A stretch of 64,000 bases of DNA from Sphingobium sp. DEHP117 (GTDB lineage Bacteria > Pseudomonadota > Alphaproteobacteria > Sphingomonadales > Sphingomonadaceae). A program made the position numbers and the translations under genes. Positions 1-7,259 of this stretch are shown here, in pieces. Position 1 is the first letter of the stretch, and every line of letters starts with the position of its first letter. The stretch is taken from contig NZ_JAPFBJ010000001.1 of assembly GCF_030867385.1 (NCBI RefSeq), forward strand, positions 1-64,000. The letters are read 5' to 3'. The notes beneath the pieces are model-generated. The model saw only the letters and a list, made by a program, of their open reading frames with translations, had not been told where the DNA came from and made no database searches.

Positions 1-1791
1 ATGCGCGTGCTTCCCGGCTTCTGGCAGATAGAGCCGCTCGCTCTCCATCTGCCAGCGCGCATCGGCGATAACGGCATCGGAGAAGACCGGCAGGACCTGG
101 GTCGTGATGCGGGAATGGACGCGGCCGAACTTGGCCGCCCAGTCGCTCGCCGGGAGGCTCGGTCGCTGCTCTTCGACGAACGCGAGGAAGGCGAGGATCG
201 CGGGAAGCTTGCGCGCGGTGATGACGGCGTTGGGGCAATCGAGGCAGCCCCAGAAGGGCTGCGCGCAGGGTGAGCCGGCCTCGGAGAAGGGGCTGCTATG
301 GAAGCCCGAGCAGGCGGCGAGCCAGACATCCTGTTCGCCGTCGAGCAACGGCCCCACCGTATCGGCCGACATCAACGGCGCCGCCTGCTCGGGCGCTTCG
401 CGCAGCGCCTGCTCGGCCGTGGGCGCGAGGACGGTCGGCATCGCGGCGGCGACCGCCTCGCGAAAGGCATCGGCGACGGCCGCCTCGTGCAGGGGCCGGA
501 GCGACGGCAGGTCGGCATAATGGCGCGCCGCGACCTCGCGCGTGTGACCGACCGCGAAGCGGGCCATGTGCCCCTCGGTCTTGGTGTACCACAGCGCCTT
601 GTGGGTCTTGCGCAGCCGGGAAAGCAGCAGATGCAGCGGCTTGCCGTTATCGTCGACAATGCCACAGCGGCGAGCCCAGGCGGGGAGCGGATACTTGAGG
701 TCGACTATGCCGGCGCGAAGGCCGCCGACGTTGTGATAGGCCCACAGGCAATCGCCGGGCAGGTGCTCGCGGGCAGCCGCCGTGGCGTCGATCAGGCGGC
801 GGATCAGCCCGCCCGGCGTGCCGCCACCGCCGTCGCGGATGCGCATGCTCTTGTGCTCGGCGCCGCGAGCCCGGCGCTTCAGATAGCGCAGCTCCACCGT
901 GCCGGCATGGGCATTGGCGAGACAGTCCACGGTCAGCGTCTTCAGGCACTCGGGCTCAAGGCCCGTCTCAAGCGTGAGCAGCACGAGCAGCGCCGGCAGG
1001 TCGCGCGCGAGCAGATGATGCCGGCCATGCAGGTCGTCGATGAGCGTCGCGGTTGGCAGGTTGCGGCGCATGCGCATGAAATAAAGGCTCTTCAGCTCGG
1101 GCTGGTCTGCGACGATAAAGCCCTGCCGCGCGATGATCGCTTCGACATCGGCGCGGGCGGCGGTGATGGCCGGATCACCCTCGTCGGTCCGATCGTCGGC
1201 GCCGAGACGGCGGAACATCGCTTCGACATCGGCTCGCGCCGCGTCGCGCAGCGCGCGGGCGACGAAGGGGCTGTAGGCATCGCGCGGGGTCGAGCGGCCC
1301 GCCGAAGTGGCCAGCGTGTAGCGCAGCCGCTCATGCAGCTCGGGTGCGATCCGATCGGGCCGGTCTGCTTCGATCGCGCGCAGTGTGTTGATGATCTTGC
1401 TGACCGTCATGTGACGGTGGATCGCGCCCATCCCACGCCGTTCGAGCGCGGATGCGAAACCATCGATATGGACCGCGCGCAGGTCGCTGACGCCAACCAC
1501 CTTCAGTCCTTCGTCGGCAAGCCAGGCGAAGAAGTGACGATAGACCTGGACATACTGCTTGATGACGCTGGCCGCACCGATCGGTCCCCCGAGCGCGGCC
1601 GACCGACGCAGCGCACCGGCAAAGGCGATGGCGAGCGGGCGAGGATCGAGCGCGGTCATATCGACCAGGACCGTCCCGCCATGCCGCGCCTCGATGGTGA
1701 ACTTGAGGCCGAACACCGGATCGGGCTGCGGTCGCTCCGGCGTGATGGGCGCGAAGGCGACAGGCCGGCCCTTGCGGGGACGCTCGCTCAT
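1..1791 (-). CDS. Large divergent tyrosine recombinase (GinB/TnpB-like), C-terminus cut by window edge
   Basis: An uninterrupted frame runs from the ATG at 1791 to the window edge, giving at least 597 residues with no stop. The start overlaps the stop of the upstream recombinase (ATGA), so the two are translationally coupled. A core-binding-like N-terminal half is followed by a divergent catalytic domain. It contains RLRKTHKAL (box II region), then VGHTREVAARHYADL, which supplies the late His and the Tyr nucleophile. The first catalytic Arg region reads TLETGLEPECLKTL, so the usual Arg is not obvious. A Cys-rich tail (CLDCPNAVITARKLP) resembles the C-terminal zinc-ribbon-like tails of large island recombinases. 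It probably acts with its neighbour in excision and integration of the nested element. A third recombinase may lie further left. Confidence 0.75.
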   Translation of the reverse strand, partial: MSERPRKGRPVAFAPITPERPQPDPVFGLKFTIEARHGGTVLVDMTALDPRPLAIAFAGALRRSAALGGPIGAASVIKQYVQVYRHFFAWLADEGLKVVGVSDLRAVHIDGFASALERRGMGAIHRHMTVSKIINTLRAIEADRPDRIAPELHERLRYTLATSAGRSTPRDAYSPFVARALRDAARADVEAMFRRLGADDRTDEGDPAITAARADVEAIIARQGFIVADQPELKSLYFMRMRRNLPTATLIDDLHGRHHLLARDLPALLVLLTLETGLEPECLKTLTVDCLANAHAGTVELRYLKRRARGAEHKSMRIRDGGGGTPGGLIRRLIDATAAAREHLPGDCLWAYHNVGGLRAGIVDLKYPLPAWARRCGIVDDNGKPLHLLLSRLRKTHKALWYTKTEGHMARFAVGHTREVAARHYADLPSLRPLHEAAVADAFREAVAAAMPTVLAPTAEQALREAPEQAAPLMSADTVGPLLDGEQDVWLAACSGFHSSPFSEAGSPCAQPFWGCLDCPNAVITARKLPAILAFLAFVEEQRPSLPASDWAAKFGRVHSRITTQVLPVFSDAVIADARWQMESERLYLPEAGKHAH

Positions 1792-3143
1792 GCGCCCTGC
1801 GGTCCCGGCAACAGCGCCAGCAGCTCCTCGACGGCCGCATCCACCGTATCGGCGCGGGTCGCGATATGGTCGAGATAGACATAGGTGGTGGCGAGGCTCG
1901 CGTGGCCGAGCAGGCGTTGCACCTGTTGCAGCGGGTCGCCCAGGATCAGCCGATAGGTCTCCACCGGCCCCACCGGCAGTGCGGCCTCGCGCAGTCGCTG
2001 CTGGATCAGCAGAGCGAGCATATGGACTGCGAAGGTGTGGCGAAGCTGGTGCGGGCTGATCGACAGCGGGAAGCCGTTCTCCTCGCACCGCTTGCAGGCC
2101 CGGGTGAAGATCACCTCCCACGAGTTGGGGCGGACAGGCTGCCCGACCTCGGTCAGCCATAGCGCCACCGGCTCGCGGGGCGTTCCATCCTCGTCGCACA
2201 GGATCAGGCGGCATCGTTCCTCCGGGGTGCAGACATCGCGCATGCGGTCGAGACCGGCGCGGGTGACGTGGATCGGTCGCTCGAACCTGGCCGCACCGTC
2301 GCGCGCGGCGAACTTGGTCACGCCCGCGGCGCGCTCGACGGCGACATAGGCGGTGATCTGACGAAGGAGCCGGCGCGGGACCAGGACGCTGCGTCCGCGG
2401 TCGCCCTTGGTGAGCGGCGGCGGCAGGCGCAGCCAAAGCTGCTGAGCCTGATCGTGGTCGTGATCGATGGCCGCAAGCTCATCGGCGAGCAGGCCCGACG
2501 CCTCTTCGAGACGCAGGCCGGTTGTGACGAGAAGATCGGCGAACAGCGCGTTGCGCAGCCCGTTGCGATCGCGAGCGCCGGGGCGTTCCGTACCGTCAAG
2601 GGCGAGGCCGCGCAGACCGACGTCGCGGAAAATGCGGTAGTCGTCCATCGTGACGAACCGCACATCCGATCGCTTGGCAGTGCGTTCATAGGCGTCGTTG
2701 CGCGCGGCGATCATGCCCCGACGCCCCCCATGCGCCGGTCGCCATATAGCGCGCCGACTGAACGGCGCTTCGGCAATCAGCCCTTGGCTCTTACCCCAGC
2801 GGTAGAGGCGATCGAGGCTGGCGACTGCCCGGTTCCAGCTTGCCGCGCTGATCCGCTGGGCGGCGTCGCCGCGCCGCCGCGCGCGGTGATAGGCGGTCAC
2901 ATCGTCGCGGGCCGCGTCCCATATCGTCGTGCCGCAGGCATCGAGGAAGCGAAGCCACACCGCAACGTCATAGGCGTAGGCGCGCAGCGAATGGCGCGAG
3001 CGGATCCCCGCTAGCGGCAGGTCGACAAAGAAGCGGTCGAGATCGGGATCATAGAGAGCGTCTCCCCGCAGGATCAGCGGCACATGCGCGTCGAGCCCCC
3101 TGGCGTCGCGGCGCTCGCAAACGGTAATGATCGACACCGGCAC
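1788..3143 (-). CDS. Site-specific tyrosine recombinase (GinA/TnpA-like)
   Basis: A 451-aa integrase of the phage-integrase/XerC superfamily. An N-terminal SAM-like core-binding domain (about residues 35-130) precedes the catalytic domain. Motifs visible are TTGLRLEEASGLL (catalytic Arg I), HQLRHTFAVHML (His-x-x-Arg) and LLGHASLATTYVYLDH (late His plus Tyr nucleophile), so the active site looks complete. The start is a GTG at 3141-3143 with a strong purine-rich Shine-Dalgarno (ggggggaggg) a few bases upstream. The gene overlaps the next recombinase by 4 bases and lies just inside the element's edge, next to a long inverted repeat that may be its binding site. Confidence 0.9.
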   Translation of the reverse strand: MPVSIITVCERRDARGLDAHVPLILRGDALYDPDLDRFFVDLPLAGIRSRHSLRAYAYDVAVWLRFLDACGTTIWDAARDDVTAYHRARRRGDAAQRISAASWNRAVASLDRLYRWGKSQGLIAEAPFSRRAIWRPAHGGRRGMIAARNDAYERTAKRSDVRFVTMDDYRIFRDVGLRGLALDGTERPGARDRNGLRNALFADLLVTTGLRLEEASGLLADELAAIDHDHDQAQQLWLRLPPPLTKGDRGRSVLVPRRLLRQITAYVAVERAAGVTKFAARDGAARFERPIHVTRAGLDRMRDVCTPEERCRLILCDEDGTPREPVALWLTEVGQPVRPNSWEVIFTRACKRCEENGFPLSISPHQLRHTFAVHMLALLIQQRLREAALPVGPVETYRLILGDPLQQVQRLLGHASLATTYVYLDHIATRADTVDAAVEELLALLPGPQGA

Positions 3144-3206
3144 GAAACCCTCCCCCCCGGACCCCCCACCCGGAAGCTGACCTCACACCGATGCGCCCTA
3201 TGGCCC

Positions 3207-3270
3207 GGCAGTTATCAGGCTGGCCTCCGCCAGCTCTTGGGTCAGCGCTACGGCCAGCCTGATAACTGCC
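3207..3270. repeat. 19-bp perfect inverted repeat at the recombinase-element end
   Basis: The arm ggcagttatcaggctggcc (3207-3225) is repeated in reverse complement at 3252-3270, separated by 26 bp. It lies between the recombinase start (3143) and the junction with ardC (about 3340). The arm core TTATCAGG resembles TTATCTGG read on the minus strand right at the junction (about 3328-3339). Together these could be recombinase-binding sites of the element end. That role is inferred from position only. Confidence 0.6.
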
Positions 3271-3294
3271 TACCGTGGGCGTCCATCGCCGACC

Positions 3295-4056
3295 TTACTG
3301 CAATGTTGCGGGCGGCGCAGACTGTCCAGATAAGGCCACCATTTCTTCCATCGCGTAGGCATCGTCGCCAAAGCGTTCGCCGAACTGACGGTTGAGACGG
3401 GCCTCGTGACCGCTCCAGTGAGTCAGCTCATGGAGGAGAATTGCATACCATCCTTGGGTTGCCGTGCTGGTGTCAGTGCCGATGAAACGGCTCTTGTCGG
3501 GCATAGCGATATAGTCGGCCTTTGGGGCGAAATAGGCTTCCTCGCCGCCGATGCGGATATTCGCACCCGTGGCAGCGATCAGCTTCTCGGCAGAATCCAC
3601 AGGATCAATCTGCTCGACCGGAGTGGCGATTTCGGGAGCAACATAGCCATCCACCTGCGCGACGTTGAACACATAGGATGCTCGCGCCATGAAGCGACGC
3701 TGATTTTCGTCGGAAGCATTGCCCTCGCTGGTAGTATCGTCGCTCTCGAATTCCTTGTAGAAGATGATGAGCGAGGATTTTTCGCCCTTGCGGACCTGTG
3801 CGCCACGGTCTTGCCATTGGCGATAGGTTCCCCAGATGCCGTGTTGATAGCCAAGAGCATCGGCTGCGGCCCAGAGGGCGACGGTATTGACGCCGCGATA
3901 CGCATTGCCGCTGGCGATATTGGTGGGACGCATGATCGACGCGCCTTGCCGATGCCAGGGAAGTTGGACCTTGCCTGCGCCCGCTTCGATAGCTGCAACG
4001 ATCTGGTTGGTGATGGCTTCGTAAACGTCGAAGCGTGAAGTGGATTTGGAAGTCAT
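3295..4056 (-). pseudogene. ardC: ArdC-type anti-restriction protein, 3' end cut off by the nested element
   Basis: ArdC-like proteins have an N-terminal ssDNA-binding domain and a C-terminal zincin metallopeptidase domain and protect incoming DNA from host restriction. The N-terminal signature (YEAITNQIVAAIEAG, LPWHR, NAYRGVN) and the peptidase motif HELTHWSGHEARLNR are present. Homology stops after YAMEEMVA, where typical proteins continue with a further helical segment of roughly 45-60 residues. Here about 13 unrelated residues lead to a stop. The start ATG at 4056 has a good Shine-Dalgarno (aaggagacagg). The zinc-binding HExxH and the downstream glutamate (EE near residue 240) are kept, so a partly active product is possible. 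The missing 3' end would lie left of the window. Confidence 0.8.
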
Positions 4057-4299
4057 GTCCTGTCTCCTTTCGCTGTATCCTGAGGACGCGAAGGAGAAGG
4101 CTCGGGGGGATAGACGGCTGGTCAGCCGCTAAAGGAACGACGCGGCGAAACGGGGGAACACGGGAGCGGAAATGCAATTGTAGCGAATGGAGCGGGCCAC
4201 CCGTTGACCGGACGGCGCACCGAGACACATTCGCGGGATTATCTCAGGAGATAGCGGAAGGGATCATGACGGTATCGCCACTACACGAAATCGTGAACG
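4057..4299. other. Intergenic gap between parE and ardC; no gene seen
   Basis: No plausible coding frame is seen on either strand. The only structure noted is a short palindrome, TATCTC-AG-GAGATA, at 4240-4253, about 185 bp upstream of the ardC start. It could be an operator, but nothing else supports that. The ardC ribosome-binding site occupies the left end of the gap. Confidence 0.4.
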
Positions 4300-4605
4300 T
4301 CAGGCGTTCCGGCCTTCCAGTTCGTTGATCCAGTCTTCGCGGGCGTGACGGATACCAAGGATCAAAACACCCTGATCGTCGAAAACATATACGATGAGAT
4401 GAGATTTGTAAGGATGCGCTCTTACAGGCGGATTGATTTCAGTCCGCTCGCGGGCCATCATGGGAAACTCAGCCAGAAACTCGAAAGTGCGGATGAGGCC
4501 ATCGCGGTATATAACGGCCTGTTCGACACCGAACTGGTTGATGGTGTATTCCGCAATCGAAGCAATATCGTTCCGCGCTTCAACAGTGAGCCGATAAGAT
4601 GGCAT
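4300..4605 (-). CDS. parE: ParE-family toxin (RelE/ParE superfamily)
   Basis: A 101-aa protein typical of ParE toxins, which poison DNA gyrase. The family pattern is clear: YRLTVEARNDIASIAEYT at the N-terminus, FGVEQAVIYRDGL, a central FPMMAR, and a C-terminal beta core (RAHPYKSHLIVYVF, GVLILGIRHAREDW). The start ATG overlaps the stop of the upstream antitoxin gene by one base (TGATG), the standard coupled arrangement. It is probably a stability module for the island. Confidence 0.88.
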   Translation of the reverse strand: MPSYRLTVEARNDIASIAEYTINQFGVEQAVIYRDGLIRTFEFLAEFPMMARERTEINPPVRAHPYKSHLIVYVFDDQGVLILGIRHAREDWINELEGRNA

Positions 4606-4847
4606 CAGTTGCCCTTGTGACGCAGAATGGCTTCATCGAAGATTTCTTCGACGCTTTGGGTGCTGATGCCGCTTGCTAGAGATGCGTCCACCACCCTCTG
4701 CATGGCTGAAATTTTGTCGGCCCGATCCTGATCACGCCGGATCAGGTCGCGCACATAGTCGCTTGCATTGCTGTAACGCCCTGTCTGGGCTTGCCCTTCG
4801 ACCCAATCCTTCATCGCATCGGGCAGGGAAACGTTCATCGTTGCCAT
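4605..4847 (-). CDS. parD: ParD-family antitoxin (ribbon-helix-helix)
   Basis: An 80-aa antitoxin with an N-terminal ribbon-helix-helix DNA-binding fold (MNVSLPDAMKDWVEGQ, YSNASDYVRDLIRRDQ) and a C-terminal acidic segment (SVEEIFDEAILRHKGN) that would wrap the toxin. It is first in the operon, as in most parDE pairs. A sigma70-type promoter with a small palindrome lies directly upstream, which fits autorepression by ParD. Confidence 0.88.
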   Translation of the reverse strand: MATMNVSLPDAMKDWVEGQAQTGRYSNASDYVRDLIRRDQDRADKISAMQRVVDASLASGISTQSVEEIFDEAILRHKGN

Positions 4848-4857
4848 AGATCACCTC

Positions 4858-4894
4858 TGATTCAAATCATGGCATTTTTGGCAAAGATTGTCAA
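4858..4894 (-). promoter_or_regulatory. parDE promoter with probable ParD operator
   Basis: Read on the minus strand, TTGACA (4889-4894) and CATGAT (4866-4871) are spaced by exactly 17 bp, a good sigma70 promoter. The palindrome TGATT-TG-AATCA (4858-4869 on the plus strand tgattcaaatca) overlaps the -10 element and could be the ParD operator. The antitoxin start codon follows at 4847. Confidence 0.6.
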
Positions 4895-4990
4895 TTTTGG
4901 ATGATGCGTTGCAGAAAGTTTCGAAAAATCAGTCATGTTGCCATACCCTTTGGCCGCTGTGGGCGTTTTCCAAGGCTAAGGGATATTCGA

Positions 4991-5019
4991 TTGAGAACAT
5001 TAGGCAAACATTCTATCCT
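4991..5019 (+). promoter_or_regulatory. Putative promoter of the methyltransferase operon, giving a near-leaderless mRNA
   Basis: TTGAGA (4991-4996) and TATCCT (5014-5019) are separated by 17 bp. The chosen ATG is at 5029, so transcription would start only a few bases before or at the start codon. No Shine-Dalgarno sequence is visible before the ATG (preceding bases are pyrimidine-rich), which fits leaderless translation. Confidence 0.4.
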
Positions 5020-5028
5020 CCCCCGCGT

Positions 5029-5682
5029 ATGAATCTTATTAAGTCCAAAAAGCGTGTCGCTGATCACGGCGAGGTTTTCACACCTCCTTGGTTAGTGGAG
5101 AAAATGCTCGACCTCGTGCAGGGCGAGACAGAACGAATTGATGCGCGCTTTATGGAGCCAGCGTGCGGTAGTGGCAATTTCCTTGTGCCGATCTTGCAGC
5201 GCAAGCTCGCCGCAGTGGAGGTCAAATTCGGCAAGTCCGATTTCGAGAAGCAGCACTATGCCCTCCTCGCAGTCATGTGTGCCTATGGCATTGAGCTACT
5301 AGACGATAACATTGCCGAGTGTCGGGCCAACATGCTTGAAGTCTTTTCTGACTATCTCGGTCTGTCCGAAACGGACGAGCTATATCGCGCCGCCTTTTAT
5401 GTATTGTCGCTTAACCTCGTGCATGGGGACGCTATGAAGATGTGTGACATAGATGGCGCACCGATCAATGTCGTCGAATGGGGCTACATCGGCAAAGGTA
5501 AATTCCAACGCCGAGATTTCCGGCTCGATGTGCTGACAGGCATGGCTGGTTTGACAGCGGAGGGTTCGCTTTTTGCCGGGCATAAAGCGCATGATATTTT
5601 TACAGCGACCAGATCATACGAGCCGATGACAGTGCGCGACTTGGCGGGCTTCGCGAGCGACAAAACGGAGGAGTCCGCATGA
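5029..5682 (+). CDS. DNA adenine methyltransferase subunit (SAM-binding type), R-M-like cassette
   Basis: A 217-aa protein of the N6-adenine DNA methyltransferase superfamily. The N-terminus RVADHGEVFTPPWLVEKML is a classic motif X region, and FMEPACGSGNFL (residues 41-52) is a complete SAM-binding motif I. A clear catalytic motif IV (NPPY) is not visible. The start at 5029 was chosen because residues read from an upstream TTG at 4888 do not look like protein and would lie in the parDE promoter. The 3' end overlaps the next methyltransferase gene by 4 bases. The two may form a heterodimer; see the finding on split motifs. Specificity is unknown. Confidence 0.8.
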   Translation: MNLIKSKKRVADHGEVFTPPWLVEKMLDLVQGETERIDARFMEPACGSGNFLVPILQRKLAAVEVKFGKSDFEKQHYALLAVMCAYGIELLDDNIAECRANMLEVFSDYLGLSETDELYRAAFYVLSLNLVHGDAMKMCDIDGAPINVVEWGYIGKGKFQRRDFRLDVLTGMAGLTAEGSLFAGHKAHDIFTATRSYEPMTVRDLAGFASDKTEESA

Positions 5683-7259
5683 TCGAGAAGGCCGTATTCA
5701 CGTTACGGGGACGCAATCCTGATGTTTTGACCTGTATCGCGAACCTATCGAACGACGAAGTCTTCACGCCTCCGGAATTCTCGAACCGAATGCTCGACAC
5801 GTTGGCTAACGCTTGGGCAGCGAGCAACTATGGAGCCAACATCTGGGCTGACAAGACTGTCAGATTCCTCGACCCCTTCACTAAATCCGGGGTTTTCCTC
5901 CGTGAGATTACGACCCGACTGATCGCTGGTCTGGCGGATGAGATTCCTGATCTTCAAAGCCGCGTTGACCATATTTTGACACAGCAGGTATTTGGCATTG
6001 GCATCACAACGCTCACTTCGCTTTTGGCGAGGCGAAGCCTGTATTGCTCAAAGCACGCAAATGGCGAACACTCGGTAGCAGCAAGTTTCGACACTGACAG
6101 CGGAAATGTTTGGTTCGAGCGCATCGAGCATTCGTGGCAGGGTGCAAAATGCGAATTCTGTGGCGCACCTCGTGCGCTATTTGAACGCGGCCCGGAGCTT
6201 GAAAACCACGCTTATGCTTTCATTCACACTAACAATATCAAAGCTCGACTAAGCGAGCTGTTTGGAGCCGACATGCAATTCGACGTCATCATTGGAAATC
6301 CCCCCTACCAAATGACTGGGGGAGCTGGTGGCACGAGCGACTCTTCCATTTATCATTTGTTTGTGGAGCAGGCGATCAAGCTCGAACCGCACTTTGTCAG
6401 CATGGTCGTCCCATCGCGCTGGATGGCGGGTGGGCGAGGCATGGATGAGTTCCGTGCAGATATGCTGTCATCTGAAAAACTTGCGGAGATTGTCGATTTT
6501 CCGGTGTCAAAGGACGTATTCCCTGGCGTCGAAGTGAAAGGGGGTATTTGCTATTTCCTATGGGAAAACGGTCATACCGGGCGGACGAATGTTACTACCA
6601 TTCGCGGTGATGAGGTGATCGGCCCTGTTGCCCGCGATCTTGGAGAATTCGATGTTTTTGTCCGCGATCCTCGCGCTGTTGACATTCTTCATAAGGTCCA
6701 AGCGAAAGCCGAGCCTACAATGATCGACATACTTACCGGCGATACACCTTTTGGCATCGCCACAAATTTCGATGGATACAGCGAAAAGGAAAGGAAGGAC
6801 AATGTAGCGCTGCATCTCGTGCGGAAAGGAAGACGGCAGGTCGGCTACATGCCGCGAGAAGACATCAAGAAAAATACTCACCTCATCGATTCTTGGAAGG
6901 TTTTGACTCCGAAGGCCGGTTCAGATGGAGGGCAAAAGATTCCAGATGTTGTATTAGGTAAGACGCTGATCGTCGCTCCGGGTTCGGTTTGCACGCAAAC
7001 ATTCATAGCGTTTTGGGTATCTAGCGAAGCAGAAGCGAAAAGTCTTCAATCATATTATTGCACCAAGTTTTTTCGATTGCTCGTTTCTTTACGGAAGATT
7101 ACGCAGGATGCACTTCGAGGAACATACACTTGGGTTCCACAGCAGGAATGGAATCGGACTTGGACCGATGCCTTGCTCTATGAAAAGTATGGATTAACTC
7201 AATCAGAAATTGACTATGTTGAAAGCGTCATAAAGCCGATGAGGGTGGGCAATGAATAA
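5679..7259 (+). CDS. Eco57I-type N6-adenine DNA methyltransferase
   Basis: A 526-aa protein with a motif X-like N-terminus (NDEVFTPPEFSNRML), a variant SAM motif FLDPFTKSGVFLREI (residues 63-77) and a catalytic motif IV IIGNPPYQ (NPPY at 207-210). A CxxC pair (CEFC, 158-161) may form a small zinc site between them. The C-terminal half, about residue 300 onward, is probably the target-recognition region. The KSG in motif I replaces the usual GxG; I recall this variant from a subset of Eco57I-like methylases, so it need not mean loss of function. It overlaps the preceding methyltransferase (ATGA) and the following nuclease/helicase (8 bases), so the three genes are one translationally coupled operon. 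Confidence 0.85.
   Translation: MIEKAVFTLRGRNPDVLTCIANLSNDEVFTPPEFSNRMLDTLANAWAASNYGANIWADKTVRFLDPFTKSGVFLREITTRLIAGLADEIPDLQSRVDHILTQQVFGIGITTLTSLLARRSLYCSKHANGEHSVAASFDTDSGNVWFERIEHSWQGAKCEFCGAPRALFERGPELENHAYAFIHTNNIKARLSELFGADMQFDVIIGNPPYQMTGGAGGTSDSSIYHLFVEQAIKLEPHFVSMVVPSRWMAGGRGMDEFRADMLSSEKLAEIVDFPVSKDVFPGVEVKGGICYFLWENGHTGRTNVTTIRGDEVIGPVARDLGEFDVFVRDPRAVDILHKVQAKAEPTMIDILTGDTPFGIATNFDGYSEKERKDNVALHLVRKGRRQVGYMPREDIKKNTHLIDSWKVLTPKAGSDGGQKIPDVVLGKTLIVAPGSVCTQTFIAFWVSSEAEAKSLQSYYCTKFFRLLVSLRKITQDALRGTYTWVPQQEWNRTWTDALLYEKYGLTQSEIDYVESVIKPMRVGNE

Larger units (their letters stand above)
1..3341. mobile_element. Nested tyrosine-recombinase element (GInt/Tn554/RIT-like), right end in ardC; left end outside window
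   Basis: Two overlapping large tyrosine-recombinase genes read leftward from a boundary that lies inside an ardC gene. Sequence typical of ArdC stops near position 3340 (after the MEEMVA-like residues) and unrelated sequence begins. Just inside this edge lies a 19-bp inverted repeat (3207-3270). Known families with adjacent large tyrosine recombinases are GInt islands (ginABCD), Tn554-type elements (tnpABC) and RIT elements. The sizes here (451 and at least 597 aa) fit GInt or Tn554 better than RIT. The assignment to one family is inference. Confidence 0.6.

Noticed and set aside
298..1878. A 526-codon plus-strand open frame antisense to the large recombinase
   Set aside because: Its translation is Arg/Ala/Gly/Asp-rich with no family pattern. 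The minus strand in the same stretch encodes a continuous recombinase with conserved motifs that runs off the window edge.
2268..3014. Plus-strand open frame antisense to the 451-aa recombinase
   Set aside because: High-GC shadow of a gene with all tyrosine-recombinase motifs on the other strand.
4888..5028. N-terminal extension of the first methyltransferase from a TTG at 4888
   Set aside because: The residues are not family-like and the start would overlap the parDE -35 element; the ATG at 5029 begins the conserved region.
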